Assembly: GCF_001005825.1 (NCBI RefSeq)
Contig: NZ_LBHV01000008.1
Span: forward strand, 250,501-314,500
Direction: 5' to 3'
Length of the DNA stretch: 64,000 bases
Source of the DNA: Rhizobium sp. LC145
GTDB lineage: Bacteria > Pseudomonadota > Alphaproteobacteria > Rhizobiales > Rhizobiaceae
The notes under the pieces are model-generated. The model was not told the origin of the DNA and ran no database searches. It saw nothing but the letters and a program-made list of their open reading frames with translations. Positions 1-6,863 of the stretch are shown piece by piece. Both the position numbers and the translations under genes were made by a program. How positions within the stretch are numbered: position 1 is the first letter of the stretch; the number at the start of each line of letters is the position of its first letter.

Positions 1-666
1 GCGCCCGGCCTGATGGCTGTTGGCGAAGCAGGCTGCGCTTCGGTCCATGGTGCGAACCGCCTCGGCTCCAATTCGCTGATCGATCTCGTGGTCTTCGGCC
101 GCGCCGCGGCGATCCGTGCCGGCCAAGTTATCGACCGTGCGGCGCCTATCCCGGCGCTCGACATTACCGCCTGCGACAAGATCATGGATCGTTTTGACGG
201 TTTGAGAAATGCCAAGGGCGGCACGCCGACGGCGGTGCTGCGCGACAAGATGCAGCGCGCCATGCAGGAAGACGCGGCCGTGTTCCGCACCCAGGAATCG
301 CTGGAATCCGGCTGCCGCCGTCTTTCCGAAATCTGGGGCGAGATGAAGGACGTTCAGGTTACCGACCGTTCGATGATCTGGAACTCGGACCTCGTCGAGA
401 CGCTCGAACTCGAAAACCTGATGGCGAACGCCATCGCCACGGTCTACGGCGCGGAAGCCCGCAAGGAAAGCCGTGGCAGCCACGCCCGCGAGGACTATAC
501 GTCCGGTCCGTTCGGCGGTCGCGACGACGAGAACTGGCGCAAGCATACGCTCGCATGGGTAAGCGAGGCGGGCGACGTGAAGCTCGACTACCGCCCCGTC
601 CATACGGAGCTCATCGCAGACGGCATCGATCCGCACAAGATCGAGCCGAAGGCTCGCGTCTACTGA
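1..666 (+). CDS. sdhA: Succinate dehydrogenase flavoprotein subunit, 3' part
   Basis: This is the C-terminal part of SdhA; the frame is open from base 1, so the 5' end lies outside the window. SdhA carries covalent FAD and oxidises succinate to fumarate at the cytoplasmic face of the inner membrane (complex II). Visible family features are HGANRLGSNSLIDLVVFGRAA near the beginning, the helical domain, and RGSHAREDY near residue 160 of the visible part, which belongs to the C-terminal domain of SdhA/FrdA. The stop is 18 bases before sdhB, and the order sdhA-sdhB is the usual end of an sdhCDAB operon. Identity is firm from sequence and neighbour; only the length is unknown. Confidence 0.97.
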   Translation, partial: APGLMAVGEAGCASVHGANRLGSNSLIDLVVFGRAAAIRAGQVIDRAAPIPALDITACDKIMDRFDGLRNAKGGTPTAVLRDKMQRAMQEDAAVFRTQESLESGCRRLSEIWGEMKDVQVTDRSMIWNSDLVETLELENLMANAIATVYGAEARKESRGSHAREDYTSGPFGGRDDENWRKHTLAWVSEAGDVKLDYRPVHTELIADGIDPHKIEPKARVY

Positions 667-684
667 TCTCAAGGAACCTGCAAT

Positions 685-1464
685 ATGGTTGAACTCGCTC
701 TCCCCAAGAACTCTCAGATGACCGAAGGCAAGGTCTGGCCGAAGCCGGAAGGTGCCAAGAACGTCCGGGAGTACCGCGTCTACCGCTGGAATCCGGACGA
801 CGGCCAGAACCCGCGCATCGATACCTATTATATCGATGTCGACGATTGCGGCCCGATGATCCTCGACGGTCTGCTCTACATCAAGAACAAGATCGACCCG
901 ACCTTGACGCTGCGCCGCTCCTGCCGCGAAGGCATCTGCGGCTCCTGCGCCATGAATATCGACGGCACCAATACGCTGGCCTGCACCAAGGGCATGGACG
1001 ACGTGAAGGGCGCGGTGAAGGTCTATCCGCTGCCGCATATGCCGGTGGTGAAAGACCTCGTCCCGGATCTCACCAATTTCTATGCGCAGCACCGCTCGAT
1101 CGAGCCCTGGCTCAAGACGGTTTCGCCGCCGCCCGCCAAGGAATGGAAGCAGAGCCACGAGGACCGCCTGAAGCTCGATGGTCTCTACGAGTGCATTCTC
1201 TGCGCCTGCTGCTCGACCTCCTGTCCTAGCTACTGGTGGAACGGCGACCGTTATCTCGGTCCGGCCGTTCTGCTGCAGGCCTATCGCTGGCTGATCGACA
1301 GCCGCGACGAAGCCAAGGGCGAGCGCCTCGACAATCTCGAAGACCCCTTCCGCCTCTATCGCTGCCATACGATCATGAACTGCGCGCAGGCTTGCCCGAA
1401 GGGTCTGAACCCGGCCAAGGCGATCGCCGAAATCAAGAAGATGATGGTCGAGCGCCGCGTATAA
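685..1464 (+). CDS. sdhB: Succinate dehydrogenase iron-sulfur subunit
   Basis: This 259-residue protein transfers electrons from the SdhA flavin to ubiquinone through three Fe-S clusters. Ligands are visible: the [2Fe-2S] set Cys80, Cys85, Cys88 and Cys100 (CREGICGSCAMN), then CILCACCSTSCPSYWWN and CHTIMNCAQACPKGLNP for the [4Fe-4S] and [3Fe-4S] clusters. Length is normal for alphaproteobacterial SdhB. An AAGGAA ribosome site precedes the ATG. It is the last gene of the sdh operon: a strong intrinsic terminator follows within 35 bases, which fits the usual sdhCDAB order. Confidence 0.98.
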   Translation: MVELALPKNSQMTEGKVWPKPEGAKNVREYRVYRWNPDDGQNPRIDTYYIDVDDCGPMILDGLLYIKNKIDPTLTLRRSCREGICGSCAMNIDGTNTLACTKGMDDVKGAVKVYPLPHMPVVKDLVPDLTNFYAQHRSIEPWLKTVSPPPAKEWKQSHEDRLKLDGLYECILCACCSTSCPSYWWNGDRYLGPAVLLQAYRWLIDSRDEAKGERLDNLEDPFRLYRCHTIMNCAQACPKGLNPAKAIAEIKKMMVERRV

Positions 1465-1495
1465 CGGTTGCGACCATCGTGTTCATAGCCATGAG

Positions 1496-1533
1496 ACTCG
1501 TCGCTGCCTTCCCGGCGGCGGCGAGTTTTTTTT
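1496..1533 (+). terminator. Intrinsic terminator after sdhB
   Basis: Arms at 1496-1508 and 1514-1526 pair over 13 positions with two G-U pairs around a TTCCC loop. A run of eight T follows (1526-1533). It ends the sdh operon and separates it from the lipoprotein gene. Confidence 0.85.
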
Positions 1534-1598
1534 AAATGCTGTACGAAATCGGAGCAGATGCCGGAATGACGCAATCGCGGCGAATTTTCCGGTACGAC

Positions 1599-1626
1599 TT
1601 GATTAACCAAAGCGGTTTACGATAAT
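1599..1626 (+). promoter_or_regulatory. Possible sigma-70-type promoter of the lipoprotein gene
   Basis: TTGATT (1599-1604) and GATAAT (1621-1626) are separated by 16 bases and lie after the sdhB terminator, about 55 bases before the lipoprotein start. The match is by eye only. The neighbouring TACGAT (1618-1623) is an alternative -10. Confidence 0.35.
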
Positions 1627-1683
1627 TCGGTCTCAATTCAGGGGCATTCGCGGCGGGTACCAACTGAAACGCGGGAGTATGTG

Positions 1684-2214
1684 ATGCAGTTCAGATATGT
1701 GGCGACGGGTCTTGTCATTGCGCTATCGCTGGCCGGTTGCCAAAGGACCTCCTTTAATCCTTCCAGCAATCTGCCGTCCCCGCCGCCTCTCCAGGCGCAG
1801 CCGGTTCCGTCGGTTCAGTCCAATTCCCTTCCGGCTCCCGGAGCAGCCAATCCATCGCAGTTCCCATCCGCGCCTACCGCTTCGCCGGAAATGGCCGCCG
1901 CCGCACAGACGGGGACGCCGCCGGCGAGCGCGCTCGATGTGACGAAGGAATCCATGGTCGGTAGCTGGCGCGTCGCGAATGCAGGTTCGAACTGCGACAT
2001 GTTCCTGACGCTCACCAATCTCGGCAGCGGTTCCCGCGGCGGCACGCGCGGATGCGCCGGCGAACTTACCGCGATGGGCTCCTGGGAAGTCGCCGGCAAG
2101 ACGGTGCAGTTCAAGGACCGGGCCGGCAATGTTCTCGGCCGCGTCTACAAGAGCGCCGACAACCGCTTTGACGGCACTACCAATTCCGGGCAGCCGATCA
2201 GCCTGAGCCGATAA
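1684..2214 (+). CDS. Omp19-like outer-membrane lipoprotein with Inh (protease-inhibitor) domain
   Basis: This 176-residue protein starts with a lipoprotein signal peptide ending in SLAGC. A Pro/Ala/Ser-rich linker runs to about residue 95. A C-terminal beta domain follows, with VGSWRVANAGSNCDMFLTL, a paired Cys in RGCAGEL, and the ending FDGTTNSGQPISLSR. This layout and ending match Brucella Omp19 and the Inh/AprI metalloprotease-inhibitor fold, from memory. It is probably anchored to the outer membrane. GTG at 1681 is in frame directly before ATG 1684; the GGGAG at 1673-1677 is better spaced for the ATG. It is a single-gene unit between a terminator and zapE. Inhibitor activity is inferred from the fold only. 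Confidence 0.8.
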   Translation: MQFRYVATGLVIALSLAGCQRTSFNPSSNLPSPPPLQAQPVPSVQSNSLPAPGAANPSQFPSAPTASPEMAAAAQTGTPPASALDVTKESMVGSWRVANAGSNCDMFLTLTNLGSGSRGGTRGCAGELTAMGSWEVAGKTVQFKDRAGNVLGRVYKSADNRFDGTTNSGQPISLSR

Positions 2215-2236
2215 GGCTCTTCGAGGTCCTGCCGGT

Positions 2237-3400
2237 TTGGAACCCATCCCCGAGTACACGCAAAGCGTTGGCGAGGAGCTCAAGGCGCTGACAGCGTCTG
2301 GAGCGCTCGCCGCGGATTCGGCGCAATTGGAGGTGGCGGGCAGGCTGGACCGCGTATTGCATAACCTTCGCGATGCCCGCCCGGCGAAGAAGAAAAGCGC
2401 GCTCGGCTGGCTCTTCGCCAAGGGTTCGGGCAAGCCGAAGGCTGTCCGCGGGCTCTATGTGCATGGTAGCGTGGGACGCGGAAAGACCATGCTCATGGAC
2501 ATGTTCTTCAAAAAGGCTCCGGTGGATCGGAAGCGCCGTGCGCACTTCCACGAATTCATGGCGGATGTCCATGGCCGCATCCATGCGCATCGCATGAAAC
2601 TCAAGAGTGGAGAAACGCAGGAAGCCGATCCGGTGCCGCCGGTTGCGGCTTCGATCTTTGCCGAAGCCGAGCTCCTGTGCTTCGATGAGTTTACGGTCAC
2701 GGACATCACCGATGCGATGATCCTGGCACGGCTTTTCAAGGAGCTTTTCGATCTGGGGTGCGTGCTGGTGGCCACGTCCAATGTCGCTCCGGAAGACCTT
2801 TACAGGGATGGCCTCAACCGCGGCCTTTTCCTGCCTTTCATCGATCTCCTACGCCAGCATGTGGATGTGGTGACGCTCGATTCCCCGACGGATTACCGGA
2901 TGCAGAAGCTTGCCAGCCTTCCGGTCTACGTCACACCGCTCGACGGCCGCGCCGATGCCGCCCTCGAAGCGGCCTGGCATCAGGTCACGGAAGGGAAGCG
3001 GGCGCAGCCGGCGGAAATTCCCATGAAGGGCAGGACGATCCACGTGCCGCTGGAGGCCGGCCGCGCAGCGCGGTTCACCTTCGCCGATCTCTGCGAAAGG
3101 CCGCTCGGCGCTTCCGACTATCTGGCGCTCGCCGATCGGTACGACGCCATTTTCGTCGAGCACATTCCGCGGCTCGGTCCCGAGAAGCGCAACGAGACGA
3201 AGCGGTTCATCATTCTTGTCGACGCCCTATATGACCATACCGTCCGGCTTTACGTTTCGGCGGCTACCGCGCCAGAAGATCTGCTGACCGAAAGGCGCGG
3301 CACGGAGGGCTTCGAATTCGACCGTACCGTCTCACGCCTCTTCGAGATGCGCAGTCCGGATTACCTTGAGCTCCACCGTGAAAAGCGACAGGTAATTTGA
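2237..3400 (+). CDS. zapE: Cell division ATPase ZapE (AFG1 family)
   Basis: This 387-residue protein belongs to the AFG1/ZapE AAA-type ATPases, which act at the division ring in bacteria and in protein quality control in mitochondria. Walker A is GSVGRGKTMLMD (about residues 76-87) and Walker B is LLCFDEFTVTD. The conserved ending segments RFTFADLCERPLGASDYLAL, HIPRL, and FDRTVSRLFEM are present. The start is TTG at 2237; no better in-frame start lies near, and the family N-terminus fits. It follows the lipoprotein gene by 22 bases and may be read with it. The position upstream of mdh is usual in Rhizobiales. Confidence 0.93.
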   Translation: MEPIPEYTQSVGEELKALTASGALAADSAQLEVAGRLDRVLHNLRDARPAKKKSALGWLFAKGSGKPKAVRGLYVHGSVGRGKTMLMDMFFKKAPVDRKRRAHFHEFMADVHGRIHAHRMKLKSGETQEADPVPPVAASIFAEAELLCFDEFTVTDITDAMILARLFKELFDLGCVLVATSNVAPEDLYRDGLNRGLFLPFIDLLRQHVDVVTLDSPTDYRMQKLASLPVYVTPLDGRADAALEAAWHQVTEGKRAQPAEIPMKGRTIHVPLEAGRAARFTFADLCERPLGASDYLALADRYDAIFVEHIPRLGPEKRNETKRFIILVDALYDHTVRLYVSAATAPEDLLTERRGTEGFEFDRTVSRLFEMRSPDYLELHREKRQVI

Positions 3401-3415
3401 CGGTTTCATGTCATC

Positions 3416-3443
3416 AATTCTTACGTTTACGTAAGAATTTTGT
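3416..3443 (+). terminator. Perfect inverted repeat after zapE (AT-rich terminator or operator)
   Basis: AATTCTTACG (3416-3425) and CGTAAGAATT (3430-3439) form a perfect 10-bp stem over a TTTA loop, followed by TTGTT. It can act as a terminator for zapE, but it abuts the likely mdh promoter, so an operator for a dimeric regulator is equally possible. Confidence 0.5.
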
Positions 3444-3468
3444 TATCTAACCGATTGAAAAATATCAT
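3440..3468 (+). promoter_or_regulatory. Candidate promoter of the mdh-suc cluster
   Basis: TTGTTA (3440-3445) and TATCAT (3463-3468) are separated by 17 bases in an unusually AT-rich stretch, about 110 bases before mdh. A second possible -35, TTGAAA, lies at 3455-3460. The -35 overlaps the end of the palindrome at 3416-3439. Read by eye. Confidence 0.4.
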
Positions 3469-3577
3469 CCGAAAATAATCGATTGCCAATCTTGGAAGAT
3501 GCCGGTATGCCGGGAGCCACATTGGCGGGCATCGCCGTGCTCTGCAATGGACTTGGATCTCGAAAGGAAGCTTTTCG

Positions 3578-4540
3578 ATGGCGCGCAAGAAGATCGCACT
3601 CATTGGTTCTGGCATGATCGGTGGCACGCTGGCACATCTTGCCAGCCTCAAGGAATTGGGCGACGTCGTCCTCTTCGATATCGCCGATGGTATCCCTCAG
3701 GGGAAGGGCCTCGACATTGCCCAGTCCGGTCCCGTCGAAGGGTTCAACGCAAAGCTTTCCGGTGCGAGCGATTATTCCGCGATCGAAGGCGCCGACGTCT
3801 GCATCGTTACGGCGGGTGTTGCCCGCAAGCCGGGCATGAGCCGCGACGACCTGCTGGGCATCAACCTCAAGGTCATGGAACAGGTCGGCGCCGGCATCAA
3901 GAAGTATGCCCCGAACGCCTTCGTGATCTGCATCACCAATCCGCTCGACGCGATGGTCTGGGCACTCCAGAAGTTCTCCGGCCTGCCGAAGAACATGGTC
4001 GTCGGCATGGCCGGCGTGCTCGACTCCGCTCGCTTCCGCCTCTTCATCGCCGAAGAATTCAACGTATCCGTCCAGGACGTGACGGCCTTCGTTCTCGGCG
4101 GCCATGGCGACACGATGGTGCCGCTTGCCCGCTACTCCACCGTTGCCGGCGTTCCGCTGACCGACCTCGTCAAGATGGGCTGGACCACCAAGGAGCGCCT
4201 CGAAGAAATCATTCAGCGCACCCGTGACGGCGGCGCCGAAATCGTCGGCCTGCTCAAGACGGGTTCGGCCTATTACGCGCCTGCCGCCTCGGCGATCGAG
4301 ATGGCGGAATCCTATCTCAAGGACAAGAAGCGCGTCCTGCCTGTCGCTGCTCACCTGACCGGCCAGTACGGCGTCAAGGACATGTATGTCGGCGTTCCGG
4401 TCGTTCTCGGCGCCGGTGGTGTCGAGCGCATCGTCGAAGTCGAGTTCAACAAGGACGAAGAGGCCGCCTTCCAGAAGTCGGTCGGCGCCGTCGCCGGCCT
4501 TTGCGAAGCCTGCATCAACATCGCGCCTTCGCTCAAGTAA
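3578..4540 (+). CDS. mdh: Malate dehydrogenase (NAD)
   Basis: This 320-residue enzyme oxidises malate to oxaloacetate with NAD in the cytoplasm. The Rossmann motif GSGMIGG is at residues 10-16, with Asp35 ending strand 2 (NAD preference). The substrate loop RKPGMSRDDL carries the arginines, ITNPLD follows, and the catalytic His176 sits in LGGHGDTMVPL. The sequence is of the LDH-like class typical of alphaproteobacteria, and the length is normal. An AAGGAAG ribosome site lies 9 bases before the ATG. sucC follows after 21 bases, so it is the first gene of the mdh-sucCDAB cluster. Confidence 0.98.
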   Translation: MARKKIALIGSGMIGGTLAHLASLKELGDVVLFDIADGIPQGKGLDIAQSGPVEGFNAKLSGASDYSAIEGADVCIVTAGVARKPGMSRDDLLGINLKVMEQVGAGIKKYAPNAFVICITNPLDAMVWALQKFSGLPKNMVVGMAGVLDSARFRLFIAEEFNVSVQDVTAFVLGGHGDTMVPLARYSTVAGVPLTDLVKMGWTTKERLEEIIQRTRDGGAEIVGLLKTGSAYYAPAASAIEMAESYLKDKKRVLPVAAHLTGQYGVKDMYVGVPVVLGAGGVERIVEVEFNKDEEAAFQKSVGAVAGLCEACINIAPSLK

Positions 4541-4561
4541 TTCAAAAAGGGATCAAGCCCC

Positions 4562-5755
4562 ATGAACATCCATGAATATCAGGCCAAGGCTCTTCTGAAG
4601 GGCTACGGTGCGCCGGTTGCCGAAGGCGTGGCCATTTTGAAGGTCGAAGAGGCGGAAGCTGCCGCCAAGAAACTTCCGGGCCCGCTCTACGTGGTCAAGA
4701 GCCAGATTCATGCCGGCGGTCGCGGCAAGGGCAAGTTCAAAGAACTCGGCCCAGAAGCCAAGGGCGGCGTTCGTCTCGCCAAGTCGATCGATGAAGTCGT
4801 CGCTCATGCCAAGGAAATGCTCGGCAACACGCTGGTGACCGCGCAGACCGGCGAAGCCGGCAAGCAGGTCAACCGTCTCTACATCGAAGATGGCGCCGAT
4901 ATCGCCCGCGAACTCTATTGCTCGCTGCTGGTCGACCGTTCCGTTGGTCGGGTCGCCTTCGTCGTTTCGACCGAGGGCGGCATGGATATCGAGGCTGTCG
5001 CTCACGACACGCCCGAGAAGATCCACACGATCGCCATCGATCCGGAAGCCGGCGTCACGGCTGATGAGATTGCGAAGATCTCCAAGGCTCTCGAGCTTTC
5101 GGGCGCTGCTGCCGAAGATGCCAAGGCGCTCTTCCCGGCGCTCTACAAGGCCTTCAACGAGAAGGACATGGCTCTTCTCGAAGTGAACCCGCTGATCGTC
5201 ATGGAAAACGGCCACCTGCGCGTTCTCGACGCGAAGATGTCGTTCGACGGCAATGCGCTCTTCCGCCACGACGACGTCAAGGGCCTGCGCGACGAGACTG
5301 AAGAAGACGCCAAGGAAATCGAGGCCTCCAAGTGGGACCTCGCCTATGTCGCGCTCGACGGCAATATCGGCTGCATGGTCAATGGCGCGGGCCTTGCCAT
5401 GGCGACGATGGACATCATCAAGCTCTACGGCAAGGAGCCGGCGAACTTCTGTGACGTCGGTGGCGGCGCCGGTAAGGAAAAGGTCGCTGCGGCCTTCAAG
5501 ATCATCACGGCCGATCCGAAGGTCGAAGGCATTCTCGTCAACATCTTCGGCGGCATCATGCGCTGCGACGTCATCGCTGAAGGCGTTGTCGCCGCAGTGC
5601 AGGAAGTCGGTCTGAAGGTTCCGCTCGTCGTGCGCCTCGAAGGCACCAATGTCGAACTCGGCAAGAAGATCCTGAACGAGTCTGGTCTCGCGATCACCGC
5701 GGCCGACGATCTTGACGATGCGGCGAAGAAGATCGTCGCGGCGATCAAAGCCTAA
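4562..5755 (+). CDS. sucC: Succinyl-CoA synthetase (ADP/GDP-forming) beta subunit
   Basis: This 397-residue ATP-grasp subunit binds nucleotide and succinate and pairs with SucD to turn succinyl-CoA into succinate plus a nucleoside triphosphate. It opens with MNIHEYQAKALL, has the ATP-grasp region KSQIHAGGRGKGKFKE (about residues 46-61), the Mg site EVNPLIV, and the C-terminal ligase domain GGGAGKEKVAAAFKII and NIFGGIMRCDVIAEG. Length matches the family. It sits 21 bases after mdh and 19 before sucD. Nucleotide specificity cannot be read from the sequence alone. Confidence 0.98.
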   Translation: MNIHEYQAKALLKGYGAPVAEGVAILKVEEAEAAAKKLPGPLYVVKSQIHAGGRGKGKFKELGPEAKGGVRLAKSIDEVVAHAKEMLGNTLVTAQTGEAGKQVNRLYIEDGADIARELYCSLLVDRSVGRVAFVVSTEGGMDIEAVAHDTPEKIHTIAIDPEAGVTADEIAKISKALELSGAAAEDAKALFPALYKAFNEKDMALLEVNPLIVMENGHLRVLDAKMSFDGNALFRHDDVKGLRDETEEDAKEIEASKWDLAYVALDGNIGCMVNGAGLAMATMDIIKLYGKEPANFCDVGGGAGKEKVAAAFKIITADPKVEGILVNIFGGIMRCDVIAEGVVAAVQEVGLKVPLVVRLEGTNVELGKKILNESGLAITAADDLDDAAKKIVAAIKA

Positions 5756-5774
5756 TCTGGAAGGACCGGAAAGA

Positions 5775-6680
5775 ATGTCTATTCTCGTCAACAAAGACAC
5801 CAAGGTTCTCGTTCAGGGCCTGACCGGCAAGACCGGCACCTTCCACACCGAACAGGCGCTCGCCTATTACGGCACCAAGATGGTCGGCGGTATTCATCCG
5901 AAGAAGGGTGGCGAAACGTGGTCGTCGGGCGTCGACGGCACCGTGCTGCCGATCTTTGCGACTGTCGCCGAAGCCAAGGAAAAGACCGGTGCCGATGCGA
6001 CCGTGATCTACGTGCCGCCGGCAGGCGCCGCTGATGCGATCATCGAGGCGATTGAGGCCGAGATCCCCTTCATCACCTGCATCACCGAAGGTATTCCGGT
6101 GATGGATATGGTGCGCGTGAAGGCTCGCCTCGACCGCTCCAAGTCGCGGTTGCTCGGCCCGAACTGCCCGGGCATCCTGACGCCGGAAGAGTGCAAGATC
6201 GGCATCATGCCAGGCTCGATCTTCCGTAAGGGTTCGGTCGGTATCGTTTCCCGTTCGGGCACGCTGACCTACGAAGCCGTGTTCCAGACCTCCAACGAAG
6301 GCCTCGGCCAGACGACGGCCGTCGGCATCGGCGGCGACCCGGTCAAGGGCACCGAGTTCATCGATGTCCTCGAAATGTTCCTCGCCGACGAAGCCACCCA
6401 ATCGATCATCATGATCGGCGAGATTGGCGGCTCGGCTGAAGAAGACGCAGCGCAGTTCCTGATCGACGAAGCCAAGAAGGGCCGCAAGAAGCCGATGGCC
6501 GGCTTCATCGCAGGCCGCACGGCACCCAAGGGCCGCACGATGGGCCATGCTGGCGCCGTCGTTTCCGGCGGCAAGGGTGACGCGGAATCGAAGATCGCGG
6601 CCATGGAGTCGGCCGGCATCAAGGTGTCGCCGTCTCCGGCTCGCCTCGGCAAGACCCTGGTTGAAGTCCTCAAGGGCTGA
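5775..6680 (+). CDS. sucD: Succinyl-CoA synthetase alpha subunit
   Basis: This 301-residue partner of SucC binds CoA in an N-terminal Rossmann domain and carries the phosphorylated histidine. MSILVNKDTKVLVQGLTGKTG is the family start, so ATG 5775 is chosen over upstream in-frame starts inside sucC; GGAAAGA precedes it. GIMPGSIFRKGSVGIVSRSGTLTYE and His258 in RTMGHAGAVVSGGKG (43 residues from the end, as in the family) are present. It is translated 19 bases after sucC. A 180-base leader with hairpins separates it from sucA. Confidence 0.98.
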   Translation: MSILVNKDTKVLVQGLTGKTGTFHTEQALAYYGTKMVGGIHPKKGGETWSSGVDGTVLPIFATVAEAKEKTGADATVIYVPPAGAADAIIEAIEAEIPFITCITEGIPVMDMVRVKARLDRSKSRLLGPNCPGILTPEECKIGIMPGSIFRKGSVGIVSRSGTLTYEAVFQTSNEGLGQTTAVGIGGDPVKGTEFIDVLEMFLADEATQSIIMIGEIGGSAEEDAAQFLIDEAKKGRKKPMAGFIAGRTAPKGRTMGHAGAVVSGGKGDAESKIAAMESAGIKVSPSPARLGKTLVEVLKG

Positions 6681-6701
6681 CGCCACATAGTTACAAGCTT
6701 C

Positions 6702-6739
6702 GGGCAGGCGAACTGGAACATGGTTTGCCTGCCCAGTTC
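6702..6739 (+). other. Two mutually exclusive hairpins in the sucD-sucA spacer
   Basis: Stem 1 pairs 6702-6713 with 6723-6734 (12 pairs, one G-U) around a 9-base loop. Stem 2 pairs GAACTGG (6710-6716) with CCAGTTC (6733-6739). The two share bases, so only one can form. No T-run follows, so it is not a plain terminator. It may be an RNA-processing or attenuation site between sucCD and sucAB. Confidence 0.5.
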
Positions 6740-6830
6740 AGCGTCAAGCGATGCGTGGCTGGTTGGATATCGGCCGTGTCGCAAGCAAATGAAAGCGGTG
6801 GCCGACGCTCTTCTTCGGCCTCATTACGTC

Positions 6831-6863
6831 AGGAGGCGGACGCGGCGTCCGCAAAGCATCATG
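6831..6863 (+). promoter_or_regulatory. Ribosome site of sucA with an intervening hairpin
   Basis: An exact AGGAGG (6831-6836) lies 24 bases before ATG 6861, too far for normal use. Between them GCGGACG (6836-6842) and CGTCCGC (6846-6852) form a perfect 7-bp stem over a CGG loop. Folding leaves AAAGCATC, 8 bases, between stem and start, a normal spacing. No alternative start lies in frame between the site and the ATG. Confidence 0.6.

Noticed and set aside
3416..3439. Naming a specific regulator (for example LiuR-like) for the zapE-mdh palindrome
   Set aside because: The motif cannot be tied to a known regulator with confidence from sequence alone.
6720..6860. 47-residue N-terminal extension of SucA from ATG 6720
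   Set aside because: In frame, but the sequence is Arg-rich and unlike SucA, and it overlaps the hairpin leader; the family starts at ATG 6861.
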